Part shown: piece after piece, positions 1 through 10,277 of the stretch
Layout of the letters: every line of letters begins with the position of its first letter
How positions within the stretch are numbered: position 1 is the first letter of the stretch
Source: Hyposmocoma kahamanoa
Lineage: Eukaryota; Arthropoda; Insecta; Lepidoptera; Cosmopterigidae
Assembly: GCF_003589595.1 (NCBI RefSeq)
Contig: NW_020653718.1
Coordinates: forward strand, 3,182,158-3,246,157
Direction: 5' to 3'
DNA: 64,000 nt
Translations under genes and position numbers: made by a program
Notes under the pieces: model-generated
The model's database searches: none
The model's input: the letters and a program-made list of their open reading frames with translations, nothing else
Told to the model about the DNA's origin: nothing

Positions 1-408
1 CCCCTCGTCTGTAAAGGCGATGCTAGCGTAAGTGTAAAGATTTCTTTGTCGATATACAATGGCGTGCGCGTCAAAATATAAGTAACCTTTTACCCCTTTG
101 GACTAGTGCGAGCGTGTGAACGAATAAGCTATTTATTGGAACAATATTATAACTTTGCCCGTTTATATTTTGCATTCTGAATTTTATACTTTTCAACGTG
201 TTTATGTGTTTCGATATTTTATGCAGTCGCGGTTGTTTTATTTTCAAAGGATGTGAAACCTTTTTCTATTGATATTGCTTTTTGTATACTATTACAGATG
301 TACTAACGTCTACATGTGGCTGCTTCTCAAGAACACTGACCGGTGGTTACGTATCAGAAGTCCGAAACGACATTTTCCAGAAATAAGGTTTGCTCGAATT
401 TTTATAAC
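1..408. other. AT-rich stretch, nothing recognised
   Basis: No long frame, RNA gene or repeat seen elsewhere in the window was recognised. It leads into the duplicated target site of the Family 2 insertion. Confidence 0.5.
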
Positions 409-420
409 CTCGAAAGTAAT

Positions 421-803
421 AATTAAATTTTTATTGAATTGATATTCAATTATTTTTTGTGAAATTACTCCACTAGTTTGTTATAATTATTAATACAAAG
501 ATCGAACACTCAGAAATAATAATTGAATATCAATTCAATAAAAATTTAATTAATACAGTGAATAGCGACATCTCTCGTCAGGACTGGTAGCTGTAAAGGT
601 ACTAACTGGGTGATAAATCTGTCATAGATTTCTCATAGATGGCGCTACGACTAAAAAGTCGTTGAAAGACCAAGTACAAAGACACGACGCAAGCACATAG
701 AAAAATTCGTGAGGTCCGTTGGTTCGTTCCGTGGCTTAGTTGGTATAGCGTCTGGCACGGTATGCAAGAAGACGTCGGTTCGAATCCGACCAGATCGAAG
801 GAA
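421..803. mobile_element. Family 2 element, internally inverted, with 12-bp TSD
   Basis: The insertion is bounded by a perfect 12-bp direct repeat, CTCGAAAGTAAT, at 409-420 and 804-815. Positions 421 to about 515 are the 3' part of the element on the minus strand. From 518 to 803 the 5' part lies on the plus strand and includes the tRNA-like cassette. The two parts meet at a 35-bp perfect inverted repeat (420-454 and 518-552). The cassette carries a perfect box A, TGGCTTAGTTGG (732-743), and box B, GGTTCGAATCC (777-787). The intact form is at 23578-23967. An inverted 5' part is the usual result of twin priming in LINE-type reverse transcription and is also frequent in Penelope-like elements. 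Structure and TSD are seen; the mechanism is inferred. Confidence 0.85.
720..803 (+). other. tRNA-like Pol III cassette inside Family 2
   Basis: Box A and box B match the consensus and are separated by 33 bases, as in a tRNA. The T arm pairs perfectly (GTCGG, seven-base loop, CCGAC). I could not form a convincing acceptor stem or name an anticodon, so this is a tRNA-derived promoter module and not a working tRNA gene. Confidence 0.7.
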
Positions 804-819
804 CTCGAAAGTAATTTTG

Positions 820-1015
820 AGAGGAAAATGTTTTTTTCTTGAAAACCTAACTCAACCTAACCTAATCGAACCTAATCGTGTCTTTGCGACAAACATCCAA
901 CATATCCTGAAAGAACAACGGTTTCGTTATAATTAATTTTTCGGGGGAGTTAAAAAGTCAAGCATACGTTATTTCGGAAAAAATAAACTGGAGTTTGTGA
1001 TAGGTTACCCCGATA
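820..1015. repeat. Interspersed repeat with CCTAA-rich start
   Basis: This shares a core of about 70 bases with 42955-43102, running from CCTAATCGTGTCTTTGCGA through CCTGAAAGAACAAC to GTTTCGTTATAATT. Both end in GAGTTTGTGATAGGTTACCC. Near the start are CCTAA units, the complement of the insect telomere repeat TTAGG. Family not recognised. Confidence 0.7.
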
Positions 1016-1082
1016 AGTACTAAAAGTACTTTATATTCCGACATATCATTCTTAGCATTAGGAGGTCCTTCTTAATACCTCT

Positions 1083-1185
1083 CATTGTGAAAGAATTCGT
1101 CCAGGGAAATACTGCCATTTTAATTGACATGAGCGTTACTGCGTTTCAGTTTTGAAGGTGCTAGGATTACTGACACAAATGCTTA
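1083..1185 (+). repeat. Family 1 repeat, 5' fragment
   Basis: Contains GTGAAAGAATTCGTCCAGGG and the following third of the consensus, then diverges after the GAAGGTGCT segment. The 3' half is absent. Confidence 0.75.
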
Positions 1186-1412
1186 AGTGATTTCTGTTTG
1201 AATGTACACATCCACTACTAAATATAAGCGTCGCCCTGACCAAGTCAACATTCCCAGACATGTGACACAGACACCTTCGTCAGATAGTCCGTTCATCTTA
1301 CCGCAGAACGTCCCACACTACGTTGCTTTGATGTGGTGGCCAATTCAGAGGAAGTCTAGTCTATCAATCAACTTATGCAGATCTTGATCGGCCCACTGCC
1401 ACTTTTGCCACT

Positions 1413-1649
1413 TTAGTAGCAGTAGAGCTCCTCGTTCAGGGAAGTACTGCCACCTTACCTACTTCTACCGCCAAGCAGTAATGTCGCATTACTGCGTTCC
1501 GATTTTGAAGGGTGCTAGTGAAATTACTGGCACATGGAACTCGTCAACTTGCATATCACATTGTCAGTGTCCAGAGCTTTAAATCGCAAAGCCTCTTACC
1601 ACCAGGCGCGCAACTTGTTTGTCCAATCACCTGGTGTCATAAAAAAAAA
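1413..1649 (+). repeat. Family 1 repeat, internally deleted
   Basis: Has both the TAGTAGCAGTAGAGCTCC start and the ATCACCTGGTGTCATAAAAA end. The middle is shortened: after the AGAGCTTTAAATCGCAAAG segment it jumps directly to CTCTTACCACCAGGCGC. Confidence 0.85.
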
Positions 1650-1659
1650 TATCACGCAG

Positions 1660-2630
1660 CAGTTATTTAAGACTGTCAAACTATGTAAAGTATTTTTAGG
1701 AAAATATTGGGACGCGCTCTTCGAATTCGTAGGCAAAAAATGGGTGCAAATCTGACACTGTTTTTTTGTTATTTGCTCGTCAATCGCAGTTGCAAACAAG
1801 TTAAGTTGATTAACTACTTTTCTTCATTATTTTAATTGAGTTTATGGGTAAATCTCTCAAAACGGGATTAAAATCACCTTTCCAACAACTGACCCTTAGC
1901 TGCAATCAGAATATTCTAGATTTTATTGAGGATAAGCGCGTTTGTGCACTGCAACCGGTTCGTATTCTTTCCGAATCCCAGACTGTACAGATCTAGAAAA
2001 CTCGGACGCCCTTCGGATTTCGCTTGTGCACCAAATCCGATCATATGACGACATTGAGTTGGTGGTATACGATTGGCGCGCAAAAGCGCCAAATACGCTC
2101 TATTTTTTTTAAATAATATAAAAATAGATTATATAACAATTGAAAGATATTTAAAAGAACATATGCGAAAGCTAAGTCGAGAAAATGTATATAGAGTTTC
2201 ATTTTCTTAAATTTAAACAATAAAATTTGCCAATAAAAATAAATGTCTGTGTGATAAATACTAACTTTAGCGACCGTAAAACTATGCAATGGGCTTATTT
2301 TTGTTTTTACTGTCATGAACCTTGTAGGAGCCTTGTCGTAATTGTGTAAAAATAAGAAAAACAAACAGTCAAGAATCTCGTCGATGTCTTTTGTATGGTA
2401 ACAAAGCACACCAAGAGCTTGTATGTTCTAGAATATGAACGCAACGATAGCTTTACGGCAGTTCTTTTTGAACTAGGTAATTACTGTAAGAGAGAATGGA
2501 TCTTCGGTTATCAGTATTCTGACATTTGTACTTTATATCAGTCAGGTCAGACAGTCTCTTTAAGGGATGTATTTTTAAAAGAATAGACATTTATTGCGAC
2601 GCTTCAACACATAGATACAAAGATATAACG
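1660..2630. other. AT-rich stretch, no supported gene
   Basis: A 122-codon minus-strand frame (2041-2409) exists. Its content is low-complexity hydrophobic residues typical of AT-rich noncoding DNA and shows no recognisable domain. Confidence 0.5.
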
Positions 2631-2633
2631 ACA

Positions 2634-2914
2634 CCAGCAGCAGAGCTCCTTGTGCATTGTTCGTCCAGAAAACTACTGCCTGTTTACCTATTTCTGCCAC
2701 CAAGCAGTAATGTGGACATTACTGCGTTCCGGTTTGTTAAAGTGTGAGGATACTGGTGAAATTACAGGCACATGGGACTCGTCAAATTATGCCTCAGGGT
2801 GACGGGCGCATTGGCAGAGCCCTACCAATCTTTGCTATTTAAAGCTCTGAGTGGCACTGCAACTATCATGGACAGTCGTGTCGCTTACCACCAGGCTAGG
2901 TTTCATCACGACGC
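2634..2914 (+). repeat. Family 1 repeat, nearly full
   Basis: Follows the consensus from CAGCAGAGCTCCTTG to CGCTTACCACCAGG. The last about 40 bases, including the CATAAA end, have diverged or been replaced. Confidence 0.85.
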
Positions 2915-3487
2915 TTTTCATGGGAATCGAAGAATCATTGGTGCAGGTGACGTGTTTCTAGGCCACCAGTGATACTTGGTCTCCTTAAACAAGTGAATGC
3001 TATATCTCTCCTCACTTACACCACAAAGGTGTAGTACGGAATGCGTTTAATATTTACGACTGGGCTCAGATTAAATTATTCCCAATGTTCGCCGACGTTT
3101 ATACCGGCGTCCTAAAATAAATCAGCCACAGCTGTAAAGTCTAGGCTAGTGGTTCTCAAACTGACAGCATTGGTATTCAAGCTAAGACTAGAGTTTCGTA
3201 AAAGTGCTCAGTGTCTTTCTAAACGTTACGATTTACTACAAGGCTTGCAACTTTTACTTTCTTTCCTAATTTTTCACTAATTATTGTTATACTTATTTCT
3301 TTTATTTGCTTTCTTGTTCAGTCTTTTTACCATTTATTGCAGTACTTATCATCGGTGTTTTGTAGAAATAGCGTAAGCGACATTTCGATTTTTTTTTTTC
3401 AGGTGAGCACGTTTCAGATTTTCACGCATGTTCTAAAATATCCACGCCCTGTTTTGAAACTGAATTGTAACAATAACAGAATAGACC

Positions 3488-3581
3488 ACACACTCATAGC
3501 CTCGCAGAAAGGAAACTCTGTGTCGCGGGAGCCATAGGCACGCACATAGACAACCACAAATTACACCCAACCTTACGAGAG
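3488..3581 (-). mobile_element. tRNA-Gly-like SINE, 3' part (split by Family 1)
   Basis: On the minus strand it reads GTGTAATTTGTGGTTGTCTA and ends in GGCTATGAGTGTGTG, the standard body and 3' end of this SINE. Its 5' part is at 3820-3869, on the far side of the Family 1 copy, so the SINE was present first. Confidence 0.8.
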
Positions 3582-3582
3582 A

Positions 3583-3815
3583 TTTTTTTTATATAATGTC
3601 AAGTGACGCGACGAAAAAGTCGTGCGCCTGATGGTAAGCTACACGCCAGTCCATAACAGCTCTTTAAATCGCAAAGATCTGAGGCGCACTTCCACTACGT
3701 CTGTCACCCTGAGACATAAGTTGTCAAGTCCCATGTGCCTCTAATTTCACCAGCACCCTTTCTCTTGAAAACGGGATAAGATGAACTCTTTCACAAGGAG
3801 CTCTACTGCTGCTAA
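3583..3815 (-). mobile_element. Family 1 repeat inserted in a tRNA-Gly SINE
   Basis: Both termini are present: a T run plus ATAATGTCAAGTGACG on the left, and CTCTACTGCTGCTAA on the right. The tRNA-Gly SINE resumes within a few bases on each side. Confidence 0.85.
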
Positions 3816-3819
3816 ATGT

Positions 3820-3869
3820 AGGCCATACAAATATTTCTCCCTGGCCGGGAACAGAACTCGGGACACCGA
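3820..3869 (-). mobile_element. tRNA-Gly-like SINE, 5' part (split by Family 1)
   Basis: The minus strand reads a degraded box B region followed by GGGAGAAATATTTGTATGGCC, matching the SINE just after its tRNA-like head. The box A portion is missing. Confidence 0.7.
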
Positions 3870-4020
3870 AAACAACATCAAGGACAAAACACCGAAGATA
3901 TTATGTTTTTTTTTTAATTTTATTCATTTGCCGACATGTCTACGTCAGCGCCACTCAGAGCCTTAAAAAATAAATATCTGATAAGCACTGTGTCGCAAAA
4001 GCCTGTACTTCCATCAAAAC

Positions 4021-4147
4021 CCTTAATCTTCAAAAGTGGAACGCAGTAACTCTCTTACTCACATTACTGCTTGGCGATAGAAATTGGTACTCGTATGCAG
4101 ACAGTACTTCTCTAGATGAACTCTTTCATAATGAGTTTTACTGCTAA
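4021..4147 (-). repeat. Family 1 repeat, 5' fragment
   Basis: Retains AACGCAGTAA, ACATTACTGCTTGGCG and GATGAACTCTTTCA on the plus strand. It covers the 5' 130 bases of the family with small insertions. Confidence 0.75.
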
Positions 4148-4280
4148 TGGGTTAGAGACTTTACATGTTTTCCAAGTTTTGTGTTAAGTATTGCTACGAC
4201 AAATTAAACGTTATAGGAGTATGATGCCGCAAATATTCGAACCAACAACGTCGTATATACTTTGAAACTTTCGCGTTGCA

Positions 4281-4476
4281 TTGTACTAACATTTGGAAAC
4301 GGGAATATATGCGTTTACATACGAATAAGTATCTTTCACACGGGCTGACTGGTGATGCGGTGTTTACATCTCCATCTCGGCGGTGGAATCTTCATCCACC
4401 AGCATAACATTTTTTAAACTACCGCCAAACGGAAGTTTAAAACATGTTATGCTTTCGTATGCAAATGTTAGTACAA
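4281..4476. mobile_element. Small palindromic MITE-like element
   Basis: Ends are perfect 15-bp inverted repeats, TTGTACTAACATTTG (4281-4295) and its complement (4462-4476). Inside, AGCATAACAT (4401-4410) pairs with ATGTTATGCT (4444-4453), with AAACT/AGTTT nearby, giving a nested stem. It abuts a Family 1 copy on the right. No clear TSD was found, so the superfamily is open. Confidence 0.55.
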
Positions 4477-4477
4477 C

Positions 4478-4760
4478 GACGAACACGTCGTGCGGCTGGT
4501 GGTAAGCGACACGCCTGTTCATAGATGGCTCATAGCAATTGCAGTGTCACTCAGAGCGTTAAACCGCAAAGACGTGAAGGACATTGCCACTGCGCCCGTT
4601 ACCCTGAGACATAATTTGACAAGTCCCATGTGCCTGTAAGTTTACTAGTACCCTTCAAAACCGAAACACAGTAATGCTTACATTACTGCTTGGTGGCAGA
4701 AATAGGTAAGGTGGCAGTACTTTCCTAGACGAACTCTTTCACAAGGACCTCTACTGTTAG
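4478..4760 (-). repeat. Family 1 repeat, nearly full
   Basis: Runs from GACGAACACGTCGTGCGGCTGG to CAAGGACCTCTACTGTTAG with all blocks of the family in order. The terminal A-rich end is missing where it meets the palindromic element. Confidence 0.85.
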
Positions 4761-4798
4761 TAACTAGTAATAATTGTTTAACAATTTATGATCATTTT

Positions 4799-4874
4799 TA
4801 ACTGACCTGAAAAAAAGAGGACATTCACAATTCGACTGGGTTTTTTTTTTGCATGTATGTTACACGATAACTCC
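4799..4874 (+). repeat. Family 3 element, left part
   Basis: Degraded AACTGACCTGAAAAAAAG start, then TTCGACTG and ATGTTACACGATAACTCC, as in the full copy at 53119. The right part continues at about 5137 beyond an inserted element. Confidence 0.7.
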
Positions 4875-5136
4875 ATTTCGACTCATCCGTAGAACAAAGA
4901 TCTATGTGCAAGACTACTTGTTCTCAGGACATAGTACGTTTCGGTCGTTCTTCTTCGCTGTGGATGTCAGATCGAGTGTTGTTCGATATTACATTTCCGA
5001 AACGAAATAAGATATATAAATTCTTTAACAGCTTACAGTAGGCCTTAGTTTGAATAACGAAATTATTCTCTTAACGTACTTATTCTTTTTTCGCTATATA
5101 ATCACATCGGACTCTGTTCTTCGGATGTGTCGAAAT
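4875..5136. mobile_element. MITE-like insertion in Family 3
   Basis: The left end reads ATTTCGACTCATCCGTAGAA. The right end, reverse-complemented, reads ATTTCGACACATCCGAAGAA. These are inverted termini of about 23 bp with 2-3 mismatches. The flanks repeat a similar TTAC-CG-AAC segment of Family 3, but too diverged to call a TSD length. Superfamily unknown. Confidence 0.55.
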
Positions 5137-5330
5137 TGTGTAACGCGGTAACGGCATTTGTGAACCGATTTTGATGAATCTTTTTTTATTGGAAAGAAGG
5201 TACCACAGTATTAGTTCTATTTAAAATTGAAGAAAATATCCCACCTCTAAGGGTGGCAAACTGGGCGATGAATCCGATCCGGTAACCGATGTCAATCAAA
5301 CTTGGCAAATAAATGTAGTTTTTTGGAACT
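5137..5330 (+). repeat. Family 3 element, right part
   Basis: Contains ATTTGTGAACCGATTTTGATGA, CCACCTCTAAGGGTGGCAAAC, the GATGAATCCG block and CTTGGCAAATAAATGTA. The GTCGGTTTTTT terminus has decayed. Confidence 0.75.
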
Positions 5331-5339
5331 CTGTACTGA

Positions 5340-6240
5340 GGTAGGTTTTTAATGTAGGAAGTTTAACATTTCAACCCACACGTATTGTCCTTTTGAATGT
5401 GATAATAATAACATGAAATATTGGATGTGAGGTACGCCATCTACAGAAATTCGAAAGGCTAGGCCCTTTTACTGGGAGAAACTACAACAGAATGGATATG
5501 GCGCCATTATAAGCGATTAACGGAATAATTATAACAAATAGAAAACTATAAAGTACAAGATTTAAGACTGTTGATTTCTCCTAATGGACAAGATCCCGTC
5601 TTTTGTGGCATTTTCAATTATGAAAGTCTATCACGAGGTTTTATAACAGTTTATTTTGCAATATAAGATTTATTTTATGAACAGTACGGTCATTCTAGGA
5701 CGCGCGTTAGGCGTTTCTCATTTGGATATTAACATTCACATAAGACGGTTGATACGTAGAAAAATTTTCATTGTATTGATTATGTCTGTTCATGGGAAAA
5801 GCAGTAGAAGACCGGTTACGAAACCTGTATGTCATAGAGATTTACAAACTTTGGAAATGTGACGTCCCTAATAGTCGACGGCGTAATCCCTTTCATAAAG
5901 AAGACTCAAACCCATTTCATTTACTGCAAGAAGAATCCAAGTTCTACGATGACAATCGACAATTTAGCAAGCTCACATTGAAATCAATAAATAAAAAAAA
6001 CCTAAACATCAAACAATAGTCAATAAACAAAGCCACGAAACTCGTTGAATATTTTTTATTTTTTTTACTAAGCAAAAGTTTTTTGTTTTAAATTATGTAA
6101 CTATTGTGTCATCTAGGCAGTGTCCTGGAGTGAATTCCATTGCTCCGTACTTATAGTACAGGGATCTCTAGTTTAAGACCTTCTGGTTTTCTGATTCATT
6201 ATAATTATTATTTAAAGCTATGTAAACGCTTGTTATTTAT
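5340..6240. other. AT-rich stretch, nothing recognised
   Basis: Two overlapping frames of 68 and 75 codons (5656-6019) show no domain or repeat similarity. I see no supported gene. Confidence 0.5.
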
Positions 6241-6248
6241 ATTAAACA

Positions 6249-6727
6249 CGTCGAGTTCATAATCAGAAATAGAGATGAAATGTAATTTAATTTGTTTGAA
6301 AACTATTCTGCCAAATCATCGCGAAGATAACTGCGCTCCGATTGGCCAACCCGAATTGGAAACAATTGACGAGTGTCGTCAATAGTTTCACTTCCAATCG
6401 ACCAGTTTAACTTGTGCTTTGCCATAATGCACGCAAATTGAAACGTATTTAATCACATTTTTTAACATCTAATTACAAGTTTATTGTGTAATTAGATGTT
6501 TTGCTGTTTTTTCATCACCATCGTATGGAATAGCCCGCCATAGTTAGAGATATTATCTTTATTACAATAAACACAGAATATTTTTGGAATATACGAACAC
6601 AGATCTGTTGTTGGCGCTGTACTATTTCAGCTTTCCAATTTGTGATTTCAGTGCAAACGAGAGTTGATGTTTCAAAGCTAGATAGATGGCCCTTATTTCG
6701 TCTCTACTTCTGGTTATATACTCGATG
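6249..6727. mobile_element. hAT-type MITE, copy 1 (479 bp)
   Basis: The inverted termini are about 30 bp: CGTCGAGTTCATAATCAGAA at the left, and the complement of CATCGAGTATATAACCAGAA at the right. Flanking octamers ATTAAACA (6241-6248) and ATTAACCA (6728-6735) match at 7 of 8, as expected for an old 8-bp hAT target duplication. An internal ACATCTAATTACA/TGTAATTAGATGT inverted pair lies in about 100 bases absent from copy 2, which is in the opposite orientation. Confidence 0.85.
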
Positions 6728-6735
6728 ATTAACCA

Positions 6736-7190
6736 CATCCATTTCATTTCTGTGTTTAACTATTTTATATAGTGGGCTAAAATCCTAGTTTCGGTATTTC
6801 AAGTGCGCACAGAACGCAAGTTACACAGAATGTTAATTTTATTATCAACCAATATAGTCCTAGTTCTGAGCATGGTGCAACTCTAAAAAAAAGTTTAGAT
6901 CAAGCAGTGTGACGACGACTTTTCGATATTAAAAAAAATCCGTCTAATAAAGTCCCGGTACTCGCCGTAACCAAAGCCCCACCCTTACCTCGAAATACCA
7001 GGTTCGTGGTTTGGCACGGCGATCGCGATGTGTTAATATTATTTACAACGGCACACTTTCGTAATTGAACTCGGAACGTACTACACAAACTGCTGTGTTA
7101 AAACATTTCACAGTTGTCATTTTCGTTAATGTTAACTTTGTTTCGTATTACTGCTGTCAAAGATACAATTTGATGTGGCAAATGGGCAAA
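6736..7190. other. AT-rich stretch, nothing recognised
   Basis: The 62-codon minus-strand frame at 6900-7088 shows no recognisable domain. I see no supported feature. Confidence 0.5.
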
Positions 7191-7195
7191 TTATT

Positions 7196-7425
7196 ATTTT
7201 TTTATGATAACAAGTCACGGGATGAACAAGTCTGGAGTTAAGCGACTACCACTGCGCCTGCGCCACCTTGATACATAAGTTGGCAAGTTTCATGTGGCTG
7301 TAACTTCACCAGCAAACCTTAATCGTCAAAACCGGAACGCAGTATTGCTCACATTACGGCTTGGCGGCAGAAATAGGTAAGGTAGCAATACTTCCCTGGA
7401 CGAACTCTTTCACAAGGAGCTCCAC
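7196..7425 (-). repeat. Family 1 repeat, internally deleted
   Basis: Begins with TTTTTATGATAACAAGTCACGG and ends in CACAAGGAGCTCCACGG. The GACACGCCTGTCCATAACAG to AAAGATCTGAGG section is missing. Confidence 0.85.
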
Positions 7426-7712
7426 GGATACTATTTTTTATTAAATTTGATATTACAATTTGGTGTCGAAAATTAGGAAATAAAAAATTTGATGCTAGCA
7501 ACACTCGGAGTAATTGGAATGAACATTTTTGATGGTTGTGATTTTTTTTTAACATGTCGCACACGGGAAATATTGTATTTTATTGAAAAATCAAAATACC
7601 TTTACTTGAAATCGATAAATTGGTAAAACATTACTAGTAATTCGCAAGGCAGATTCTCCTGAGGATAATGAAGAAATTTTGTGTGTATACATACAAAGAT
7701 AATAACAATAAT

Positions 7713-7878
7713 GCATACACTTATAGCCCCGCACTAGATAAAAACCCTGTATCGCGGGTGCGATACAGATACACATACATACAGACAACCACAAATACAC
7801 CCAAATGCATAAGAGAAATAAATGCAGGCCCTACAAATAATTCTCCCGGTCCCGGAATCAAACCACGGAGGCACCTCG
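7713..7878 (-). mobile_element. tRNA-Gly-like SINE
   Basis: On the minus strand the box B region is degraded (GGTTTGATTCC). It is followed by the usual GGGAGAA-TATTTGTA and GTGGTTGTCTGTATG body, and the 3' end GGGGCTATAAGTGTATGC. The box A end is truncated. Confidence 0.8.
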
Positions 7879-7899
7879 TTCCAATTTATTATTTATATC

Positions 7900-8240
7900 G
7901 AGATATTTATTTAAAAATATAATATTATGTAAAAACGTCCTCAAGGGATCACTTTTATGGATTTTGTCATCAAAGTACGTGGAAGCTATATAATAACCTT
8001 TTGTATACAGTTTTCGTTTTATGATGGTTTTAAACTTTGTAAATGGCAAACTTTAAATATCTTATTATGGAAGCGCATACAATTTTGCGCCTTAATGAAT
8101 TTGTGATTTTGTGGAGACGATTATCAAGAACAGCCAGTTTATTTTCATGCTGGTATTAATATTACGTCTATCAATGTTCTTCATAAAAAGTTACCATCTC
8201 AAAACTGTTACAAACGACAAGATATTTTATTACGAGATTT
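7900..8240. other. AT-rich stretch, nothing recognised
   Basis: No repeat family or coding signal was recognised. Confidence 0.45.
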
Positions 8241-8241
8241 T

Positions 8242-8505
8242 TAGTAGCAGTAGAGCTTCTTGTGAAAGAGTTGGTCCAGGGAAGTACTCCACCATGCCTA
8301 TTTCTTTTGCCAAGCAAAACAATGTGAGCATTGCTGTGTTCCGGTTTGGAAGGGTAAGGGTGCTTCTGAAATTAATGTCAAACGGGTTTTGACAATTTAT
8401 GTTTCAGGGTGTCTGCTTTTCTGTGATGCACAGCTCGGAGTGGCACTACAACTGCAATGGATAGGCGTGTCTCTTACCATCGGGCCCACGACTTGTTCGA
8501 TTCAA
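8242..8505 (+). repeat. Family 1 repeat, nearly full
   Basis: TAGTAGCAGTAGAGCTTC start through CACGACTTGTTCG, with a deletion in the middle. The CCGTCACTTGG end is replaced by TTCAATATGAGATAATATAA. Confidence 0.85.
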
Positions 8506-8509
8506 TATG

Positions 8510-8836
8510 AGATAATATAAATTATTAATATACAATGTATGACTCAAACATAGAGGTTTATGAAGTATATCGCCCTCACTGACATTCAGTCGTAGCCAGT
8601 AATGGTTATAAACACTCTAAAGATTGTATATAGTTTCATCTGAAATTTGATAACAATTAAAACATTACCTCTCTATAGATGGAGGCAGGTCGTTCCATAT
8701 TTCAGATTACATAAGTATGCTTTATACAGAAGCAAAGAAAAAAACTAGTGCTAACTAGAGTTGAAAAAACTCATCAAATGCCGCACCCTAGGGCTTTTTA
8801 TGTATTTATTCTATATTAGGATTTATTAGTGTCATA
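8510..8836. other. AT-rich stretch, nothing recognised
   Basis: Unique-looking sequence before an AAT microsatellite. Confidence 0.4.
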
Positions 8837-8860
8837 ACAATAATAATAATAATAATAATT
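8837..8860. repeat. (AAT)n microsatellite
   Basis: About eight trinucleotides. The following TTTATTTAAGCCTCTTAC resembles the 3' boundary of a minus-strand LINE, but no coding remnant could be read beyond it. Confidence 0.8.
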
Positions 8861-9137
8861 TATTTAAGCCTCTTACAAAACTTGTGGCTTTACTAAAGTT
8901 TACGATACAATTTATGACTTGTGACTATTGTGTCAAGGTTATCTATTCCCTGACTCTCAAGCTAGGTTAATTTGTGGTGTGAAAGTCAGCGGTTTAGTTA
9001 TTTATTTACTCTACAAGCAATATTAATAAATATATAGAAATAATAATAAAATATAGGCATATTTTACTACAATATAGTCGGTGGGTTAAAATAATTAAGT
9101 AAACTTGAGAGTGTATGACCTATATTGCACCTTTTAC

Positions 9138-9210
9138 ATTAACTATCATCATTTCAACCGAAAGATGTCCACTACTGAGCATAAACCTTTCCCAAAGATG
9201 GCCACAATTA
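9138..9210 (-). mobile_element. RTE-type LINE 3' fragment
   Basis: Contains the complement of the common moth RTE terminus: ATCATTTCAACCGAAAGATG then CCACTACTGAGCATAAACC. It is the same junction as at 29600-29660. Only about 70 bases remain. Confidence 0.6.
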
Positions 9211-9214
9211 CTTG

Positions 9215-9890
9215 TAATTAACATAAATTTTAATATTCAAAATGGAGAAATTTTGAGGATTCGTCGGAAAATTAAAAGCATCAAAACTTTTCAGTTACGT
9301 TATTAAAAGTTATAGAAGACTTTCCAAATTGAAATTGCCATAACAATTTTTTTGAAATACCTGATTTTTCAGGTTGAAAATTAATTGGGGTAAGTCAATA
9401 AATATTGAAAACCAAAAGTTAGGAGAGAACTAAAACAAAAGAAAAGCATTGATCGAGTATAAATCTTGTAAGGCTAAAGTATTAAAAAAAATAAAGATAG
9501 AAAGAGAGACAACATAATGTTGTAACAGCTGACAATATAATGTACAATTACCTTAATATAAATCGACAGCTATCAATAAATTTCACACAGGCACAAAACA
9601 TCACACGTCTACACAACTACATATATTCATAAAAAAACTGACGCCACGTAATCGGCTTAGTGATGTGAAAATAAATTCACAAAGTATTAATATCAATTTG
9701 ATTGATAACTCATTCGGTATGCCGAATCGGCAAAACATTATTTATTAAGACTCAGATTTAATTTGACATGTGGGTAGTTTTTTGTTTGTTTCTTTCTCAT
9801 TGTAAAAGAGGCGTTGAAGCGTTTGATATGTGCTTGTGTGATGGGTAGTCGACTTCATCAAAGTTGCGGAGCCTAGATCGATGAGACTAG
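9215..9890. other. AT-rich stretch, nothing recognised
   Basis: I see no gene or known repeat here. Confidence 0.45.
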
Positions 9891-9894
9891 TGAA

Positions 9895-10000
9895 TTTTTT
9901 TATGATATCTTGTAACGGGACCAATCAACCTGTTGGTAAGCGACTCGCCTACCCAAGACAATTGCAGAACCACTCGGAGCTCGCAAAGATCTGAGCTGCC
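9895..10000 (-). repeat. Family 1 repeat, 3' fragment
   Basis: Includes TTTTTTTATGATATCTTGTA, GGTAAGCGACTCGCCT and GCAAAGATCTGAG. The fragment stops at CTGCC. Confidence 0.75.
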
Positions 10001-10277
10001 ATTGTATTGCAACAACAACACCAATAACCTGGTTTCAAACTGAGGAATGCCTTGTACTATGAATACCAAAGCAACGAAATGCAGAAAAGTTTATTCCCCA
10101 AATTGATCCTACCAGGAATCGACCCCGGAACAGGTCCAATGAGTGTGGTCGTGTAAAAAATCCGATCTCAATTTCACTTCACTTTATTTGATGGCGTATT
10201 CAAACTGACAAATTCACAAGGATTCTATAGAAGTTACTTGACTACCGCGGCTCTTTTAAAACTTCCGTTGGTGGTAG

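Noticed and set aside
720..803. Functional tRNA gene
   Set aside because: Boxes A and B are perfect, but the acceptor stem does not pair and the cassette occurs in several copies inside a mobile element.
2041..2409. 122-codon minus-strand frame
   Set aside because: Low-complexity composition expected from AT-rich DNA; no motif, no signal of selection visible.
3156..3180. hAT-like terminus TAGTGGTTCTCAAACTG
   Set aside because: No matching inverted end or 8-bp duplication could be found nearby.
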